NCBI RefSeq assembly: GCF_040436345.1
Contig: NC_133219.1
Coordinates: forward strand, 18,870,958-18,934,957
From: Pagrus major
Taxonomy: Eukaryota > Chordata > Actinopteri > Spariformes > Sparidae
Direction of reading: 5' to 3'
DNA: 64,000 bases
Part shown: piece after piece, positions 47,621 to 60,800 of the stretch
Numbering within the stretch: position 1 is the stretch's first letter
Layout: each line of letters opens with the position of its first letter
Notes under the pieces: model-generated
The model's database searches: none
What the model saw: only the letters and a program-made list of their open reading frames with translations
What the model was told of the DNA's origin: nothing
Program-made: the position numbers and the translations under genes

Positions 47621-48127
47621 CATTTTTTTTCTGCCGATATAAATGTATATATACATAATATTGAAATTATATGTAGCTTAACACTCTTAAAGTCTTTACG
47701 TTGTTGAGCTCCAATGGTTTAACTTCTCTCCTCGCTACAGTGATGTACAAGTGTACTACGGGGTGCGTTAGGTCGGGGTCACATCCTAGCTGGGTGTGGT
47801 TACACTTGAACCTTACAACCAAAGAGGACAGTGAAACATTGCTTTTCCTCACTAACTCAAAAAAAGAGAAAAAAACTTTTACTTTTCATAAAATGTTGTC
47901 AAATTTAAACTTAACATCTAGACATCTTTCGACTTGCCAATCACTGAATTAATGTTTGCTCGGTTGGGCCTGGATCAACTTTGTCTAATGGGTCACTGGA
48001 CCAAAAATTAACTAAAACAAATACTACAAAAGTATTTGCATGTCAACCAACTGATTAGGAAGAAAACAATAAAAGAGTTTTTTGGGAAAAACCTTTCTAA
48101 AAACATTTGCTAAATAAGTGCGTCCAG

Positions 48128-48137
48128 TTTATTTATT
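48128..48137 (-). terminator. dmrt1: Candidate dmrt1 polyadenylation signal
   Basis: TTTATTTATT on the plus strand reads as overlapping AATAAA signals on the gene strand, about 590 nt beyond the dmrt1 stop. It is the first convincing hexamer cluster after the stop. Similar hexamers further down (46749 region) mean a longer 3' UTR is possible. Confidence 0.3.
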
Positions 48138-48727
48138 TTTTTGCTCACTAAATAGATGTTGGCAAACACTAAGCCTGTGTTCTGAGTGTCAAAGGTACTA
48201 ATATCTAAATAATCGCTGCTCATTCACTGTTAACAGAAACACTTCATGACTGCTACTGCGTGAAAACTGCACTGGTCAAATTTACTGTAAACTACAAAAG
48301 GATTTTCATAAAATTATTCTGTACGCTGCGTCACGTTTTTTGGAAATCAAAAACATTTTGCTTTGCATTAACAGTCGATCTCTTAACAGGAAAAACAAGT
48401 GTACAACTGTACAAACACATAAGAGGATCTGTCCAAATGTTTCTTAGATATTTGCTTGTTGGTATTTGTGAATTTGTACATTTGTTTTTAACTTTCCAGG
48501 CACTTTCTAAGCCGGTGAACTGCCTTCAACAGAAGATTTAACAGCTTTGAGACTAAAAATGAACTAAAATCATGAAAACAACTTGTATTCTAAACTACAG
48601 TGTGTAATACAGTGCGGAAACCAGCTGCAACAGAGAACTGTGAAATTGTTTTGCAGGAACATCAAGTTTTTTTTTGCTCAACTGATCTCACAATGTTTTT
48701 GTCGAATAATTTTATCCTTAGCTTCGT

Positions 48728-48888
48728 TTATTTGGTGGCGTCATCAGGGATGATGGAGTTGACGGTGAAGTTTGGGGTCCCGCTGCTGGCCTCACACTCA
48801 GCATGGATCTCAGAGTTAACCAGGGAGCTGATGGACCTGCAGGTTATGGTGGAGTCGTGAGGAGTGGTGTTGATGCCGGTCGGGAAGG
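48728..48888 (-). CDS. dmrt1: dmrt1 last coding exon (partial gene; upstream exons outside window)
   Basis: After a strong acceptor (a CT-rich tract then ctctgcag ending at 48889) the exon gives 52 codons and TAA. It starts FPTGINTTPHDSTITCRSIS and continues SLVNSEIHAECEASSGTPNF and TVNSIIPDDATK. The C-terminal signatures HDSTxTCRSISSLVN and ECEASSxTPNFTVNSI are ones I recognise from teleost Dmrt1. Its place upstream of dmrt3 on the same strand is the conserved vertebrate order. The exon begins in phase 1 (two leftover bases CC). No DM-domain or YYNxYQ-type exon was found between here and 64000, so the rest of the gene must lie beyond the window. Known role: male gonad determination/maintenance factor and, in several fishes, the sex-linked master gene. 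Confidence 0.88.
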
Positions 48889-50989
48889 CTGCAGAGATGA
48901 GACAGACAGAGAGGAGGTCAGCTCATACACTTGTTTACTTTGAACTGTTCAAGACAGACAATCCAACAGCCATGGCTACTTCAAACAAGGACTGGACAGA
49001 GAGCTTCGCGTTCTGTGTTTTCATCCCTTAAACATACTGCCAATTGTCATGTGCACTTCCAAGTACAACAATATGAATGCCTTTGAGAAGAATATAGACA
49101 TTCAGGGTTCCAAGTAATTTATCCTAGTATTTCCTCTATTGCCATCATCAGGTCAAGCTTAGAATTCATCCATTTGTCCATTTTTAAAACCAAATACCCT
49201 CAAAACTGACTTTATAATCTAGGACATATCTGCAGTCCATCACCATCAAACATGCTTGGTGTTCTTGTGTTCTTACTCGCCATCCTGATTGTTTGTGTAT
49301 GAATAAGAGGATGACATAGAAAACATGAACTGTGAGCTGATCTGGTTTTGGCAGTGATGAGGGCTGAAATCATACTCTCAGTCAAAGCGATGCATTTATT
49401 TATCATGGTTTTTGTTGTGGGAACACTAGAATATGTTACATCTGGTCCCTGGTGTGAGATCAACATGTCAACATCTCCACAAACTGGGCCATGACAAAAT
49501 GTGTTTGCGTGAGGATAATTCAAAAAGTGGTAATTTTTCAAAACTAGCTTGTTTTTAACTTCATGCATGTATGTTAGCTTAAAATGTAATAAATATAATA
49601 ATATAATAATGTCACAATCATTCTTTCAAAATAACATAAAAAAGTATCTACACATTATCATGGTAAAAAATTATGAAAACATAATTAAAATGTAAATATG
49701 GTTAACAAAAAATTTTAAAACATTAGATTGTTGTCTCACCATGATGAAGTTTATGCATTCGGAAAAAAAAAAAAACCTCAAATCTTTCACTTCTCTTTCA
49801 GGTATTGAGCTACAAATCTTTTTTCTTGGATACTCCTCAAAGTCATTAATATGATAAATTCATATTGCCTCGGAACAGCAGCACACATAAAATATAAAAT
49901 GTCTGCGTACTGTAAGGCGAGTAAATAAAAAGGGAGAACAGAAATACTATAGTGAGACAGACAAAACAGCAGAGCGGTATCATCGGCACTGCAAAATAAA
50001 TGGTCTCTCTGTTAGTGCTGTATTGGCCTGATATAAATATGACTGTACAGTAAAATGATTCTTAGCAAAGCTTAGGATTTATAGCAAATTGAATCAGTCA
50101 GCAAAAAGGGAAGACACTGAACACAAAGCAAAAGCATTAGATCTTTTACAGTTAACATGAGAGCTATGTGCATCCACCCATTTTACACTTGTCTACAGCT
50201 ACTGCACACACTAATAACACTGTGAGGCCAGTGCAGATTAGGCTGGTTAACAGCAATCTGTTGTTTGTACAGTCAAATGTTACTCACCTTTGAAAACAAT
50301 CAAAATACGTGTGATTAATTTTCTGTGGACTGACTATTGTCGATTAACAAACGAATCATTTCAGGCTTCTTTTCCAACATTTCTGAAAATGTTATCAGGT
50401 TTACAATAAAGTGATATATTTATCTATTATTTTTCAGTAACTTATAATAAAACGAATAATTAGTGGATGCTGTTTCTGTGCTCAGCTATTTTGATTCTTC
50501 AGTGGTATCTTAATCATTTTACGGCCTTTTAATTAGTGTTAATCCTAGCTAGGGATAGATAATATTTGACTTTTTTCTATACTATTTCTAGAAATGAAGC
50601 AGAAATCGATACCTGATACCTACTTTTAAATTCCTTACATTGAGGAATAAGGGAATGTTTTGCTAAAAAAAACAACAATTTTTATTTAACAAATGAAGCA
50701 AAAATTCTCAAATGTTGAGTGTTTTCTGAAAACAAGCAGTGATACAAGAACTTTTCCTAAATAAAATACAGTCTTATCTTATTGACATCAGGAACTACCT
50801 CATCACGGAATAAGTAAACAATTCACAACCATAACAAGACATTTGATTTTAGCTAGTCCTACAAACAAAAAGTAGTAAGGTAATAATTTTTGAAGCAAAA
50901 TGCAATTCAACTTAACATTCGAGTGTTTGCTTGTTTTTTCGTTTTCATATCGTTACCTATATGTTCATATGTTCACCTGTGTGTCGATT

Positions 50990-51300
50990 TCCATTTCATC
51001 CAAGTTGGATGTAGGAGGGTCTCAGCCCAAAATAGACCCCATTAACTTTTGGTGCAGATCTGGATAAAGGGATGAATCCAGGACATTTTCTTTAATTTCT
51101 AAGGGAATAATGCATGGATCTTAATGAAAAAATCTGGCATATGGTGGTATGCTGGTATCTGTGAGTGAGTACAATTTGATGTGGATTATGGTTAAGTAGT
51201 TTTGAGAGATTTTAGTGATACAGGGCTATCAAGCTTGATATTGGATTTGATTAAATTAAAGGGGACTGTTGGACCTTGGCGGATTCTGGTTGTAAGTTGA
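50990..51300. repeat. Dispersed repeat fragment (GGTGCAGATCTGGATAAAGG type)
   Basis: Contains TTTTGGTGCAGATCTGGATA and, at its end, GGGGACTGTTGGACCTTGGC. The latter is shared with 17165-17210 (GGGACTGTTGGGCCTTGGTG, followed by AGGTATGCGCTCTACTGAG). It is a shared teleost retroelement- or MITE-like tail. Confidence 0.5.
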
Positions 51301-52268
51301 ATCTCTTTGGGTTTTAGACAAGACATCACCTTGGATTTTAAGAAATTAATGGATATTTTTTTCACTGTTTTCTGACATTTAATAAACCAAATATTAATCA
51401 ATTAATTAATCAGAAAAACGATCCGCAGATGAATCAATCTTGAAAACAATCATTAGTTGCAGGCCTAATTATAAGAGAATAAATAAACTGATCCCTAAAA
51501 GGAAAGCTGACCAATGGAAGAAAAAATGTGATTTTTAAATTAAAATAAAACAATCTTTAATTTCATTGTTTTTTAAAGATATTTGACAACCACCAATGTC
51601 AGATGAACCCTAAAAAAAGTCAAGTTCCTTCACAGCCTTTTACATGTTCTGATTATGATGGACTGTCACATATATACTCAGATTAACCTCCAGATCAGGA
51701 TAACATTAACACAAACAACTGCTGATGTCCAGCATTTCCCAGAATCCTCTAATTTGATTGGCCTCCCTCATGCTTCCTCATCCCTCACCCTCCACCATCT
51801 CTCTCTCTCCTCCTCAGCAGTGGTGGGAGGGAAAAGAGGAGTAATTTTTCTCCTCATTAACTTCCTGATTGGTTTCGGACTCCAATTTTTGCCCGTCTGC
51901 AGTTTGTCACCAATTCCAAACTGGCAGCCCAATCGTTAATACTAATGTTTGTGTAGCTAAGTGCACCCTGCTCTTTTTTATCCCTCAGCGGTCTTCTTGT
52001 ACAGCAATAACAGCATGTGGGTGGGGGAGAGTGGCTGTGAATTAGCCCGTTCACTGTTAATTCTCAGCCTGTTCATCAGCAGGAAATCTATGATGTAATT
52101 AAAGGCTGAAAGCAACTGGACGTGTTAGTTTCACTGGAGATGTTAAATCACGACACACTGCTGTACACATGTTCTCCGCTGCTGTCGTCTGCTCTCCTGT
52201 TTAATACAGATTAATGTTGCTGAAACACCAGAAAGCCTTGTTCTCAATTAGCCAACGAGGACCTGTTA

Positions 52269-52635
52269 ATGACACGAAGGCTGCCACTAATTAAACAATT
52301 AACAAATTATCATCAGTCAATTACATTTTCTGGTATTTGTTTGATATATCGATGGTTTGGTTTAAAAATTGTCAGTAAACTGTCAAAAGAGTTTTCAGAT
52401 CCTACAGTAACGCTTTGCAATTTCTTCTTTGGTCCATCCAAAAATTCAAAAATATTCATTTTACGATGATATAGCAAGAAAGCACCAAATCCCCACATCT
52501 GAGAAGTTGGAAACACATAATGTTCGGCATTTTTGCATGAAAAAATTGTATTAATTACATACAAAATTTTTGTTAATCACCTGTCTGTCGATAGACTCAT
52601 TAATCAATCGGCTAATATAATCATTTCAGCCCTAA
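52269..52635. repeat. Dispersed repeat (CGATTAATCGACTAAT-type)
   Basis: AAATATTCATTTTACGATGA, ATCTGAGAAGTTGGAAACAC and the end ATCGGCTAATATAATCATTT plus CAGCCCT match a widespread fish repeat. Related fragments occur at 32195-32300, 51340-51470, 61110-61240 and 61565-61740. Confidence 0.5.
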
Positions 52636-55600
52636 ATGCCATTAGTTTGCTCCATTATTGATGTAGTTTGCAACCATTTTGTATAATAACTTACTTATTG
52701 TCTTAAGCTTGATTTCTCCAATGCTATCATTTAGCCCATCTCTCTATAATAGAAACCTTACAATCATTTACACATTGTTATACTGACACAATCACAAGGA
52801 TTCAAAAAATTAAAAACAAACTGCTCAGGAGCTGTGATTCCAGCCACAAGCTCCACTTGTGCTGCTGGGTAAATGCTGGTTGTTGAGATCACACGTCAGT
52901 TTTTCAGAAACTTTTTTTTACTACAGTTCTTCAGTTCATCCCTCTGCATCGCCTCCTTTCTCATCTACTTTCTTTGTAGTTATTTAGTGTCGTTTTTCTT
53001 CTACTTTTCTTGATCACAGGATTTCCTTGCATTCCTATTTATACATGTATGGATGGGTATCAATCACATTTACAGACCAAAATTAGTCCGTAGTAGTATT
53101 GGAAACTGTATCAAAATTGAAAGTCGACCCATGTGACTAAACGAAATGTAAATAAAACTTTGACCAGTTCTTCAGATGGAATGGAGTCATGTTTGTTGCG
53201 ACCGATGAATGCAAATCCAATATTCAGATTTCTGGAGTAACAAAACCTTAACAACAATCTGTTCATGTTAAAACATTTTATTTTTTATTTTTGTGCTTAA
53301 ACCAGTCTAAGAATAAGAGATCTATAAGTTTTCAGCTGTGATAGCACGATTCTTCTGATACTGTATGTTACAGTTGTGAGTGGTAATAAGTGCACTTGCT
53401 ACATATCTCCTTGTGAACCATATTAAGAGAAGTTCTTATGTAAGATGTAAAGCTCAGGCAGTGTACAAAAAGCAGTTTGTAACAAAACACAGACTTTACC
53501 TGCTGGTGATGTTGAAAGGGAGTTTATTCTTCTGAATGAACTTTTGCCCTTTTCCCAGTCACTCAGCACTCTATATAAGATTTCCAAACTATTAAACAGT
53601 CTTTGTGTGGAATAACAAAAGGAAGCTTTTTTAACCTCCCACTTGTCCTGTTAAGAGAAGGAGGGAGGGAGTGAATGAAGGTGCAATCATTTCTGCTGCT
53701 GCCAAACAGAGGAACAAAAGCCCAGATGTGAGAGGAGATGGTAATTCAGTCTGATCCAGCAGGGATAAGCTCTCTCTCTGTGGGTTTCATACTCTACACT
53801 CATCCACCGTACACAAGGGTCATAGGGGTAGATAACACTTAAGTAAACACACACACAGGCGTGCACACACACTCACAATTCACCATAAAACTGTAGTGAT
53901 GTGAGTAAATTACTGAAGTATCTGGAAGAACTGCACTATGAAAGAACAACTGCAAATATATTCCCTTTTCGAATAACTTAAAATCAGTTTAGAGGAAAAT
54001 ATGCGTGCAGCAGATTCTTACTCAAAATCTAACCATTCACAAATTCAGAAATAAACTGACATAGCAAAATGATAATGATTTGTTATCATTATACTATTTT
54101 AGGGTTCCAAAATATACCAATTGCCCAAAAGTAACTCATTAAAATGTCTCATTCTTAGACATTCTCAGTCTAAAAGCAAAACATACAATAGTTACAATGA
54201 TGTAAAACAGAAAAGCTGCAAATCCACATATTTAAGATACTGGAACTTGCAAATGATTGTGAATAATATAACTGATGATAAAGACAATAATCAATCATGA
54301 TCGTTTTAGCTTATCGTTTAAACAGCTCTGTATTTTCTATAACACATGGTATATGGATATACATGTATTTTTGTGCACTTTTGAGGTGAAGCTGTTGATT
54401 TTGGACAGGCCTTTATATTCCAATTAAAGAAATCTTACATCTTAAACACCAGTATATAATGATATTTTAGACAATAGTTTGCTTCTGACTTTGTGGTAAC
54501 TTTGTAACTTTGTGATAGTTGACTACAAAAAGAAGGTAATGCCTGCACACGTACTCCATGCCACAAAAGACAACAGTTGACAATGCCCCTGTGCACAAAG
54601 TCAGGTCCATAACAGTCACACAGCCAGGCTCCAGTCTTCAGAGACGAGTGGAGGCTGTTAAAGCAGCAGATTAATACATGCTATACATACAGGTCACATA
54701 TGTAACTTTAATGAATGAGAAATTCATTATGTTGACACACTTGCTATGCACCTGGCTGCAAGTTATTATTTCACTTAAACCACATTAAAGGGATTTTTAA
54801 ATCCAATGTGACATTGAGTGTGAAAGTTTGACAAAATAATCTTAACTCCATCATCATTCGGTAGTGTGTTCTGCAGATATAATTTCCTCAATGTCACAAT
54901 ATTCAATGTACAACCTGCAAGTAACCAAAAAACAACAAACAATCAACTACATCAACTGTTTGAATATGTCAGTGTTGTCCAGGGACAAGAACACTTAGTG
55001 GAGGCCATCATCAAGGGAACAAAAATTCAATCTTAAGAATGAAGAGTTGCCTGTCACATGACAAGGTTGACCTGGGATTAAATGGCTCCCATTAAAATGA
55101 TACGAGCTGTGTCTAAACAAATACGTCCCTGGCCAGTTTGAGAGGGTCCCATGAGTGTCCCACTGAGGACGACCCTTGTATAGATGGACGCTCCCCTCTC
55201 TAGAAACGATATGGGCGTCTGGCTCCTCATCATCAGGCCAGCAGCAGGGTTTAATGGCCCAGAAAACTCAGTCAAAGAGCAGACAGGCAGGAAGGCAGGC
55301 AGGCTTTAAATACAGAGCAGTGAACAGTGGAGGCTTATGCCACTCAGCTGATGTTCACACTGCAGACCTTCACCCCCAGTTTCAAATCACTGCTTATATC
55401 AGACTTTTTAGACCAACTCCTAATCTGCAAGGCTTTTAAAAACTAGTTGTATCTATTTTTTTCTGTTGATGTAAGTGCATTAAATGAACAACGGCGTCTC
55501 ATGAAAAACTTAATTTTTATGCGACATTATCTACATGGCAGAGCTAAAAACATTCAACAACATAACACTGAAGTTGCTATCTTTCTCCAAGAAATTAAGT

Positions 55601-55664
55601 TTATATACTTCTCGACAGATTTGTCAAATAAAGTACATTTTCGCACTGGATGAGTAAAATTTGT

Positions 55665-55850
55665 TACTTGCTAGTGGTGCTAGAAGAAAAATCAGAGGGT
55701 CACGAAAGTTATAAGGATTCATCCTCAGGGTACTATGAATGTCTACACAGAATTTCATGGTAATCAATTAATAGTTGTTGAGATATTTCAGTCTGGACAA
55801 AAGTGGTGGACCAACCGCCAATGCCGTCCCTACAGCCAGGCCTCTAGCAT
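55665..55850. repeat. Dispersed repeat fragment (same family as 42060)
   Basis: AAGGATTCATCCTCAGGGTA, CAGAATTTCATGGTAATCAA, GTTGTTGAGATATTTCAGTC and GGACAAAAGTGGTGGACCAA are successive family words in order. Confidence 0.55.
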
Positions 55851-56963
55851 GAACACGTAATCTGGACGGACACTGGTTTCAAACATAATTTCAAGGAGAC
55901 GTAGCTGGACATCTGATGATCTGTGTCACATCAAGGAAATCATCATCCAAAGTGGTATTTTCAGTTACTGTGTGAACGCAACCAAAGAAACCTGCTCTTA
56001 TTGATGTGAGGCAAGTGTTAAAACTGTAGTAACCTTCCTCACATTTGGTTTGATTTCATTCACTGAGGTTAGGCTGAATCCAACTAAATGCATTTTTCAC
56101 AAAAGAGTTGAGTTGAACTGTGACTACAGCTCTAACAGTAAGCCTGTGCTACTACTAATTTCAAGCAACATCAAACACCTTAATCAGAGAACTAAATAAA
56201 GAGTCAAATAATAGCTCTTGCATTATCGTGAATAAGGACTATTCATTATATTTTGTGCGAAGTTCAATCTTCCACATATTTCTCATTCACATCTCTCAAA
56301 TGCAAAGCTGTTGAGACAATTGTTCAAAGGGATGCAGTCTCTTGTGCAGCCATTACAGGGGGTCAGAAAACACTTCAATGCTCATTATTGCTTTGCTATG
56401 GAGCTGAAGGGCCAATGCAGACTGACAGAAGGCATCAGTGTCGGGGTCAAAGGCTAATTAAGCAGTGAGGAACCTTTGCTCCTGCATTGTTAACCAATCT
56501 GTCCCTGGTGAAGATGACTGCCGGAGAGGCGTGACACAGCCCTCGTCCCTATGTTAAATCTCCATTTCGGTTACTGTGCCCCATCAACTCACAAAATGGC
56601 CTGTCAGTCTATCGTTGGGCTTTTTGACACGATCTGTCGAAAAGTTATGGATATGCAATAATGAGCCGAGGCGGCCAATCAATATTTGTGGGACTTTTCT
56701 ATCATTACATTTTAAACAAGAGATTCATTGTGAGTCGACAGGGTAAGAAAAATGCCAAAGTAAAGGACACAGGAAGAGTGAAATATATTGCTATGGAAAG
56801 AAGGACGCCTCCCGCGGGTGCTAAAGCTGCCATATGTGTTTATCCAAGTCGTTCAGCTGTTTCAGAGAGCTGCCAAGGCAACATCATTTATCAATCCACG
56901 CTGAGCCGCTGCCGCTGCACAGGACAACATGAGGAAAGTGACTACAAGAGCATGATTAGGTAA

Positions 56964-56964
<1 letters not shown>

Positions 56965-56992
<28 letters not shown>
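56965..56992 (+). repeat. Poly-G run of 28
   Basis: Uninterrupted G28 (C28 on the dmrt1 sense strand). Such a run is unusual in a vertebrate genome, can form G-quadruplexes and is prone to sequencing length error. Confidence 0.95.
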
Positions 56993-56994
<2 letters not shown>

Positions 56995-57328
56995 TAACTA
57001 ACCAAGTTTGTTTTATACAGAGATATCAGGAAAACAACATCCACTTTATATGTGCGTAGAGATGTGAGTATCCATGTATGAAGTATTTTATATGCAGATT
57101 ATATTTAGGTACATGCAGTAAATGTGCTGATTTTGTGATGAACTGTGTTCGAATGTTAGAATTGTTTTATGAGTGTGGACGGACATTCATTTAAAGCACT
57201 CAACCCTCCAGATAAGTACATTACTGCAAGAATGTTAGAATGTAAATCTGTTAATTTTTGCCATTTCCTTTGTATATATGCAGGCTTCATTTTTGTTGGG
57301 ATCAGTGAGGAAAAAAATGTAAATTTAT

Positions 57329-57356
57329 ATATATATATATATATATATTATATTAA
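57329..57356 (+). repeat. (TA)n short tract
   Basis: About 10 TA units followed by TTATATTA. Confidence 0.85.
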
Positions 57357-57626
57357 AGTCTAATTAGATAGCGTAATTCCAGTTATAGTGGTTAGGAATA
57401 AGAAATGCTGTGTTAATTGCTGTATTATTGATGCACATTGCATCTTAAAGGAAAAGACTGTCTTATTCATTTACTGCCTTTCTTTAATATTAATGTTAGC
57501 ATCTTTCTAGAAAAATACACATTGCCATCTGTAGATCGCAACATATATATCAAATACATTTTTCATCGACTGCGTCCCACTGTAATTTCAGCGCCTGTCG
57601 ATCCCCAAAAAGTTTAACCAATTAGA

Positions 57627-57850
57627 TAGGGGTGGGGCAAAAAAAACAATACAGCAATATATCATATCGTATGGAATGAATAAATGCATAATAAATCTGC
57701 ATTTTTAGGGGTACTTTGTATTCTTCAGTTATCTTGATATATCGCTAGATGATCGTCTTGTAATGTATCGGTCTTTGCATCTCTGTATTGTGATACTATT
57801 GTTATCGTGGGCAAAGTATTGTGAATCGTATCGTTTGATTGTCACCCCTA
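57627..57850. repeat. Dispersed repeat with inverted ends (GGGGTGGGGCAA type)
   Basis: Left end TAGGGGTGGGGCAAAAAAAA and right end GATTGTCACCCCTAC are inverse at their tips (AGGGGTG/CACCCCT). The interior has ATATATCATATCGTAT and TTGATATATCGC words typical of a fish MITE. Confidence 0.5.
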
Positions 57851-58938
57851 CAATTAGACGGTCAGGGCAACCTGTATGTAGCTTAAGAGGCCAAACCCAG
57901 AGCAGAGAAAAAGTCTACACACAAACTGTGTCTGCTTTTTGAATTGCAGGCAGCCTAGTTAAGCATATTAAACTCTATCATCTCCTCTATTATCTGGATT
58001 ATAGTATCAGGACAGTAGCAAGACAATGTTTAAGATGTTAAAATTTACATTTTAAAATAAGGAATTCTTGATATAAATAAAAACTTTAGACATAATCATT
58101 CCTTTCCCATGCACATGCTGCATTTACAGATAGGACCTTTGACTGAATCAACTCATACTACCTTCAATGATTAAATATTGCTGCACAAAGAACAGTCAAA
58201 GATAAAACAGAATTCAACAGAATCACACTTCATTTCATTTCAAGCCCCTCAATGCTAGACAGTGTGAGAGGTTGTGTTTTTGTGTTTTGTATGTGTGTGT
58301 GTATGTGTAAGTGAGAGAGAGAGAAATAGAGAGTGAGGGGAAGAGGACATAAACTACACAGCCCTGGCCATTTAATGTCTCCACAGCCCCAGGCCTGTGT
58401 TAATGGTGGTGTTGTACAACACATTACAACGGTGTTTGTGCCCCGAGCAGACAATTACACTGGTATTTAGCCCATCCACAGCCCCAGAGGCTATCGGGGC
58501 ACTTAGCAGCACAGCAGGGTGGGGAGGACACTCTGACAGGCCACACAGGACTTTTCCACTGTAACCAAGTGCCAGGACAGACACTCAATCAGCCACACAT
58601 TCAGTGAGGCTCTCAGTGGCCTGACAGGCCCCCAGCAGAGACACTTTCTCTGCTGCGGGGTCTTACTTACAGATTGAATCAAGTCACCGCCTCAACAAAA
58701 ATGCAACCAAAATTAAGATATTTCCTTGGGTTTATCAGCCTACAAGAGGGGAGGTCAGAGAATAGTACGTCATTCCTTTAAAACTGCAACATTTAGTTGA
58801 AAAGCCACATTCTTTTAGAAGGGTTAGGTACTAGGTAACATAGTATTAATAGCATTGAAATTATTAAAATGTATTTAAAAATCTGCAGCTGGTCATAACT
58901 ACACGTTGAACCATTCAAACCAGTATTTAATAGCAAAC

Positions 58939-59293
58939 TTAAAGGGCACTACGTAGTTTTTGGAGAAGAAAGTCAAACTCTATTAATGAGGTAATAACAC
59001 AAACTCAGAATTATTCATTTTTTCCATGACTGAATAAATAAGCTGTTCTCAGAGGATAATAAGGTCCTGAGAACACTGTTAGAAAGGTGGAAGGGTCCGC
59101 CAAATATGAACAAAGTAAAGCAGTATGAAACTGTGTTGTCCTTTAAGGTCAATTCGTTTATTTTATTTATTCAGTCTTAGAAACAAAGAGAGTATTTTCA
59201 TTTAGTTTGCTTAGGCAAAAAAAAAATCAGTCAATAAAGATCTTTCTCTTCTGATTAACATGTATTCCCCAAAATTACATAGTGCACCTTTAA
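58939..59293 (+). mobile_element. TTAA-type MITE, copy C
   Basis: 355-bp copy of the same family. TTAAAGGGCACTACGTAG opens it and ACATAGTGCACCTTTAA closes it. It keeps the internal GTTGTCCTTTAAGG and TTTCCATGACTGAATAA words. It sits within the dmrt1 last intron. Confidence 0.8.
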
Positions 59294-60454
59294 AGTACTT
59301 AAAACTTGTTGGTACAATATTAATTATCAAGCGAGAAACCTTACATCACAATCCAAACCAACAGTCTTATTCCAGCCTTGGCTTTTCTCAGGTAGTCAGA
59401 ACAACACAGAGTACATGCACTGAGGTGAGTGATGTTCTCAGCATGTCAGTGACCAAGGAAATGAACTCTTGCTGCTACATGACATGAAACAGCACTTCCT
59501 TTGAAAAGGTCACCTCTTGGGTTGGAAGTACCGATTAGTTTTGGGTTTAATAAATCCAAAAGAGTGAGAGGCCTGTTTGACATCTCCAGAATGAGTGTGG
59601 CCCCGAGTGTGTGTACACATACAGGCATTGTGTGTGTTTGAAAGGACTTCCTTAACTGTTTATGTGTGTGTAAAAGAGTGCGTGGGTGTGAGCAAGTGCA
59701 AGTTTGAAGTAATCTGATCTAAAAGCAGGCAGAGCCCATTTTACACACGAAACAAAGAAACTTACTGACGCCAATCTCTCTGTCGTTCTTTTACTCCTTC
59801 TTTTTTTTCAGAGGAGGCGGAGAGCCTGAAACGACAGACTTTATACGCAGTAACTCACTTTGGTGTACAGTGCAGTATAGATTGAAGCAAGAAAAATCAA
59901 TAGAATATCATCTAGAAAGATAGTAATGGATTTCTAACTTAATGGGCTCACACAGGTCTATCGATTAGCAGGATTAACATCTGCAATACCTCAACAATCT
60001 GATTTGCATTTAAATTACTGTATGCTCCGTGCTGACACCAATATAACAAAACAGACAAACATACAGCCGGCACAGCGGCCCTCGATTTTAAGGTCTGACT
60101 TTAGTATAAATCTTGTTTTCAAAAAAAGTAAGACGTACGTGAACGGAAAGTTGCTGTGCTGACAGCTTGCAAAGTTTTTGAATTTTGCAAAAGTCCAGAC
60201 AAGGACGAAAAAGAAAGAACATAAACACCGACAGACTCGGCTTGAAGCTGTCTCCTGTAAGACTGAAACAGCCATAACTCTTATGGGGCAGCTCATCTGA
60301 GCCTCCTCGGTTAGATCTTAGTGAGGAAGTGAGGCGGGTGTTTGTGGAGAAACAGTGTGAGTGTGTGTGTCTTTGTGTGTGTATGTGTATATATGGAGGG
60401 GGGTGGCAGTGTGAGGTGAGATGTTGGGAGGGAAGCGAGGTGGGGTGGGAGTTT

Positions 60455-60800
60455 GATGGACTGCGCTGTCACCTCCCGCTCGGCGATTTACGGCGGCGGT
60501 GCTGCTGACGAGCGCGGGGCAGTAAACAGGCCGGCCGGGGGCGTATTTCACAGAGAGCTGGCTTTTATGAAGAACACCAGGACGGCTCTACCCACAGCTC
60601 CGCCCGGCCCGCCGTGACGGATGGAGAAAGACGCATGACAAGCTTCATCATTGTTTGTAAATCTTAACTGTTCCCGCTCACTAACTCCAGAAGGCAATTT
60701 TGCGGAGACAGCGGGGCCTGCGGAGAGGGAGGGCGAAGAGGGGGGGAGGAAGAGGAGGAGGAGGAGGAGGCGAGGAGGGGAGGGGGAAAGGACAGCATGC
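60455..60800. promoter_or_regulatory. CpG-rich block within dmrt1 last intron
   Basis: CG dinucleotides are dense from about 60470 to 60620 and continue to about 60730, in strong contrast to the AT-rich surroundings. A purine tract of G-runs and GGA/GGAGG units follows at 60717-60790. No coding exon with family resemblance was recognised on either strand. Such blocks in fish are usually promoters or Polycomb-type regulatory islands; an alternative or antisense promoter within dmrt1 is possible. Confidence 0.4.

Noticed and set aside
55078..55275. 65-codon minus-strand frame
   Set aside because: No splice context or known family; composition like the surrounding intron.
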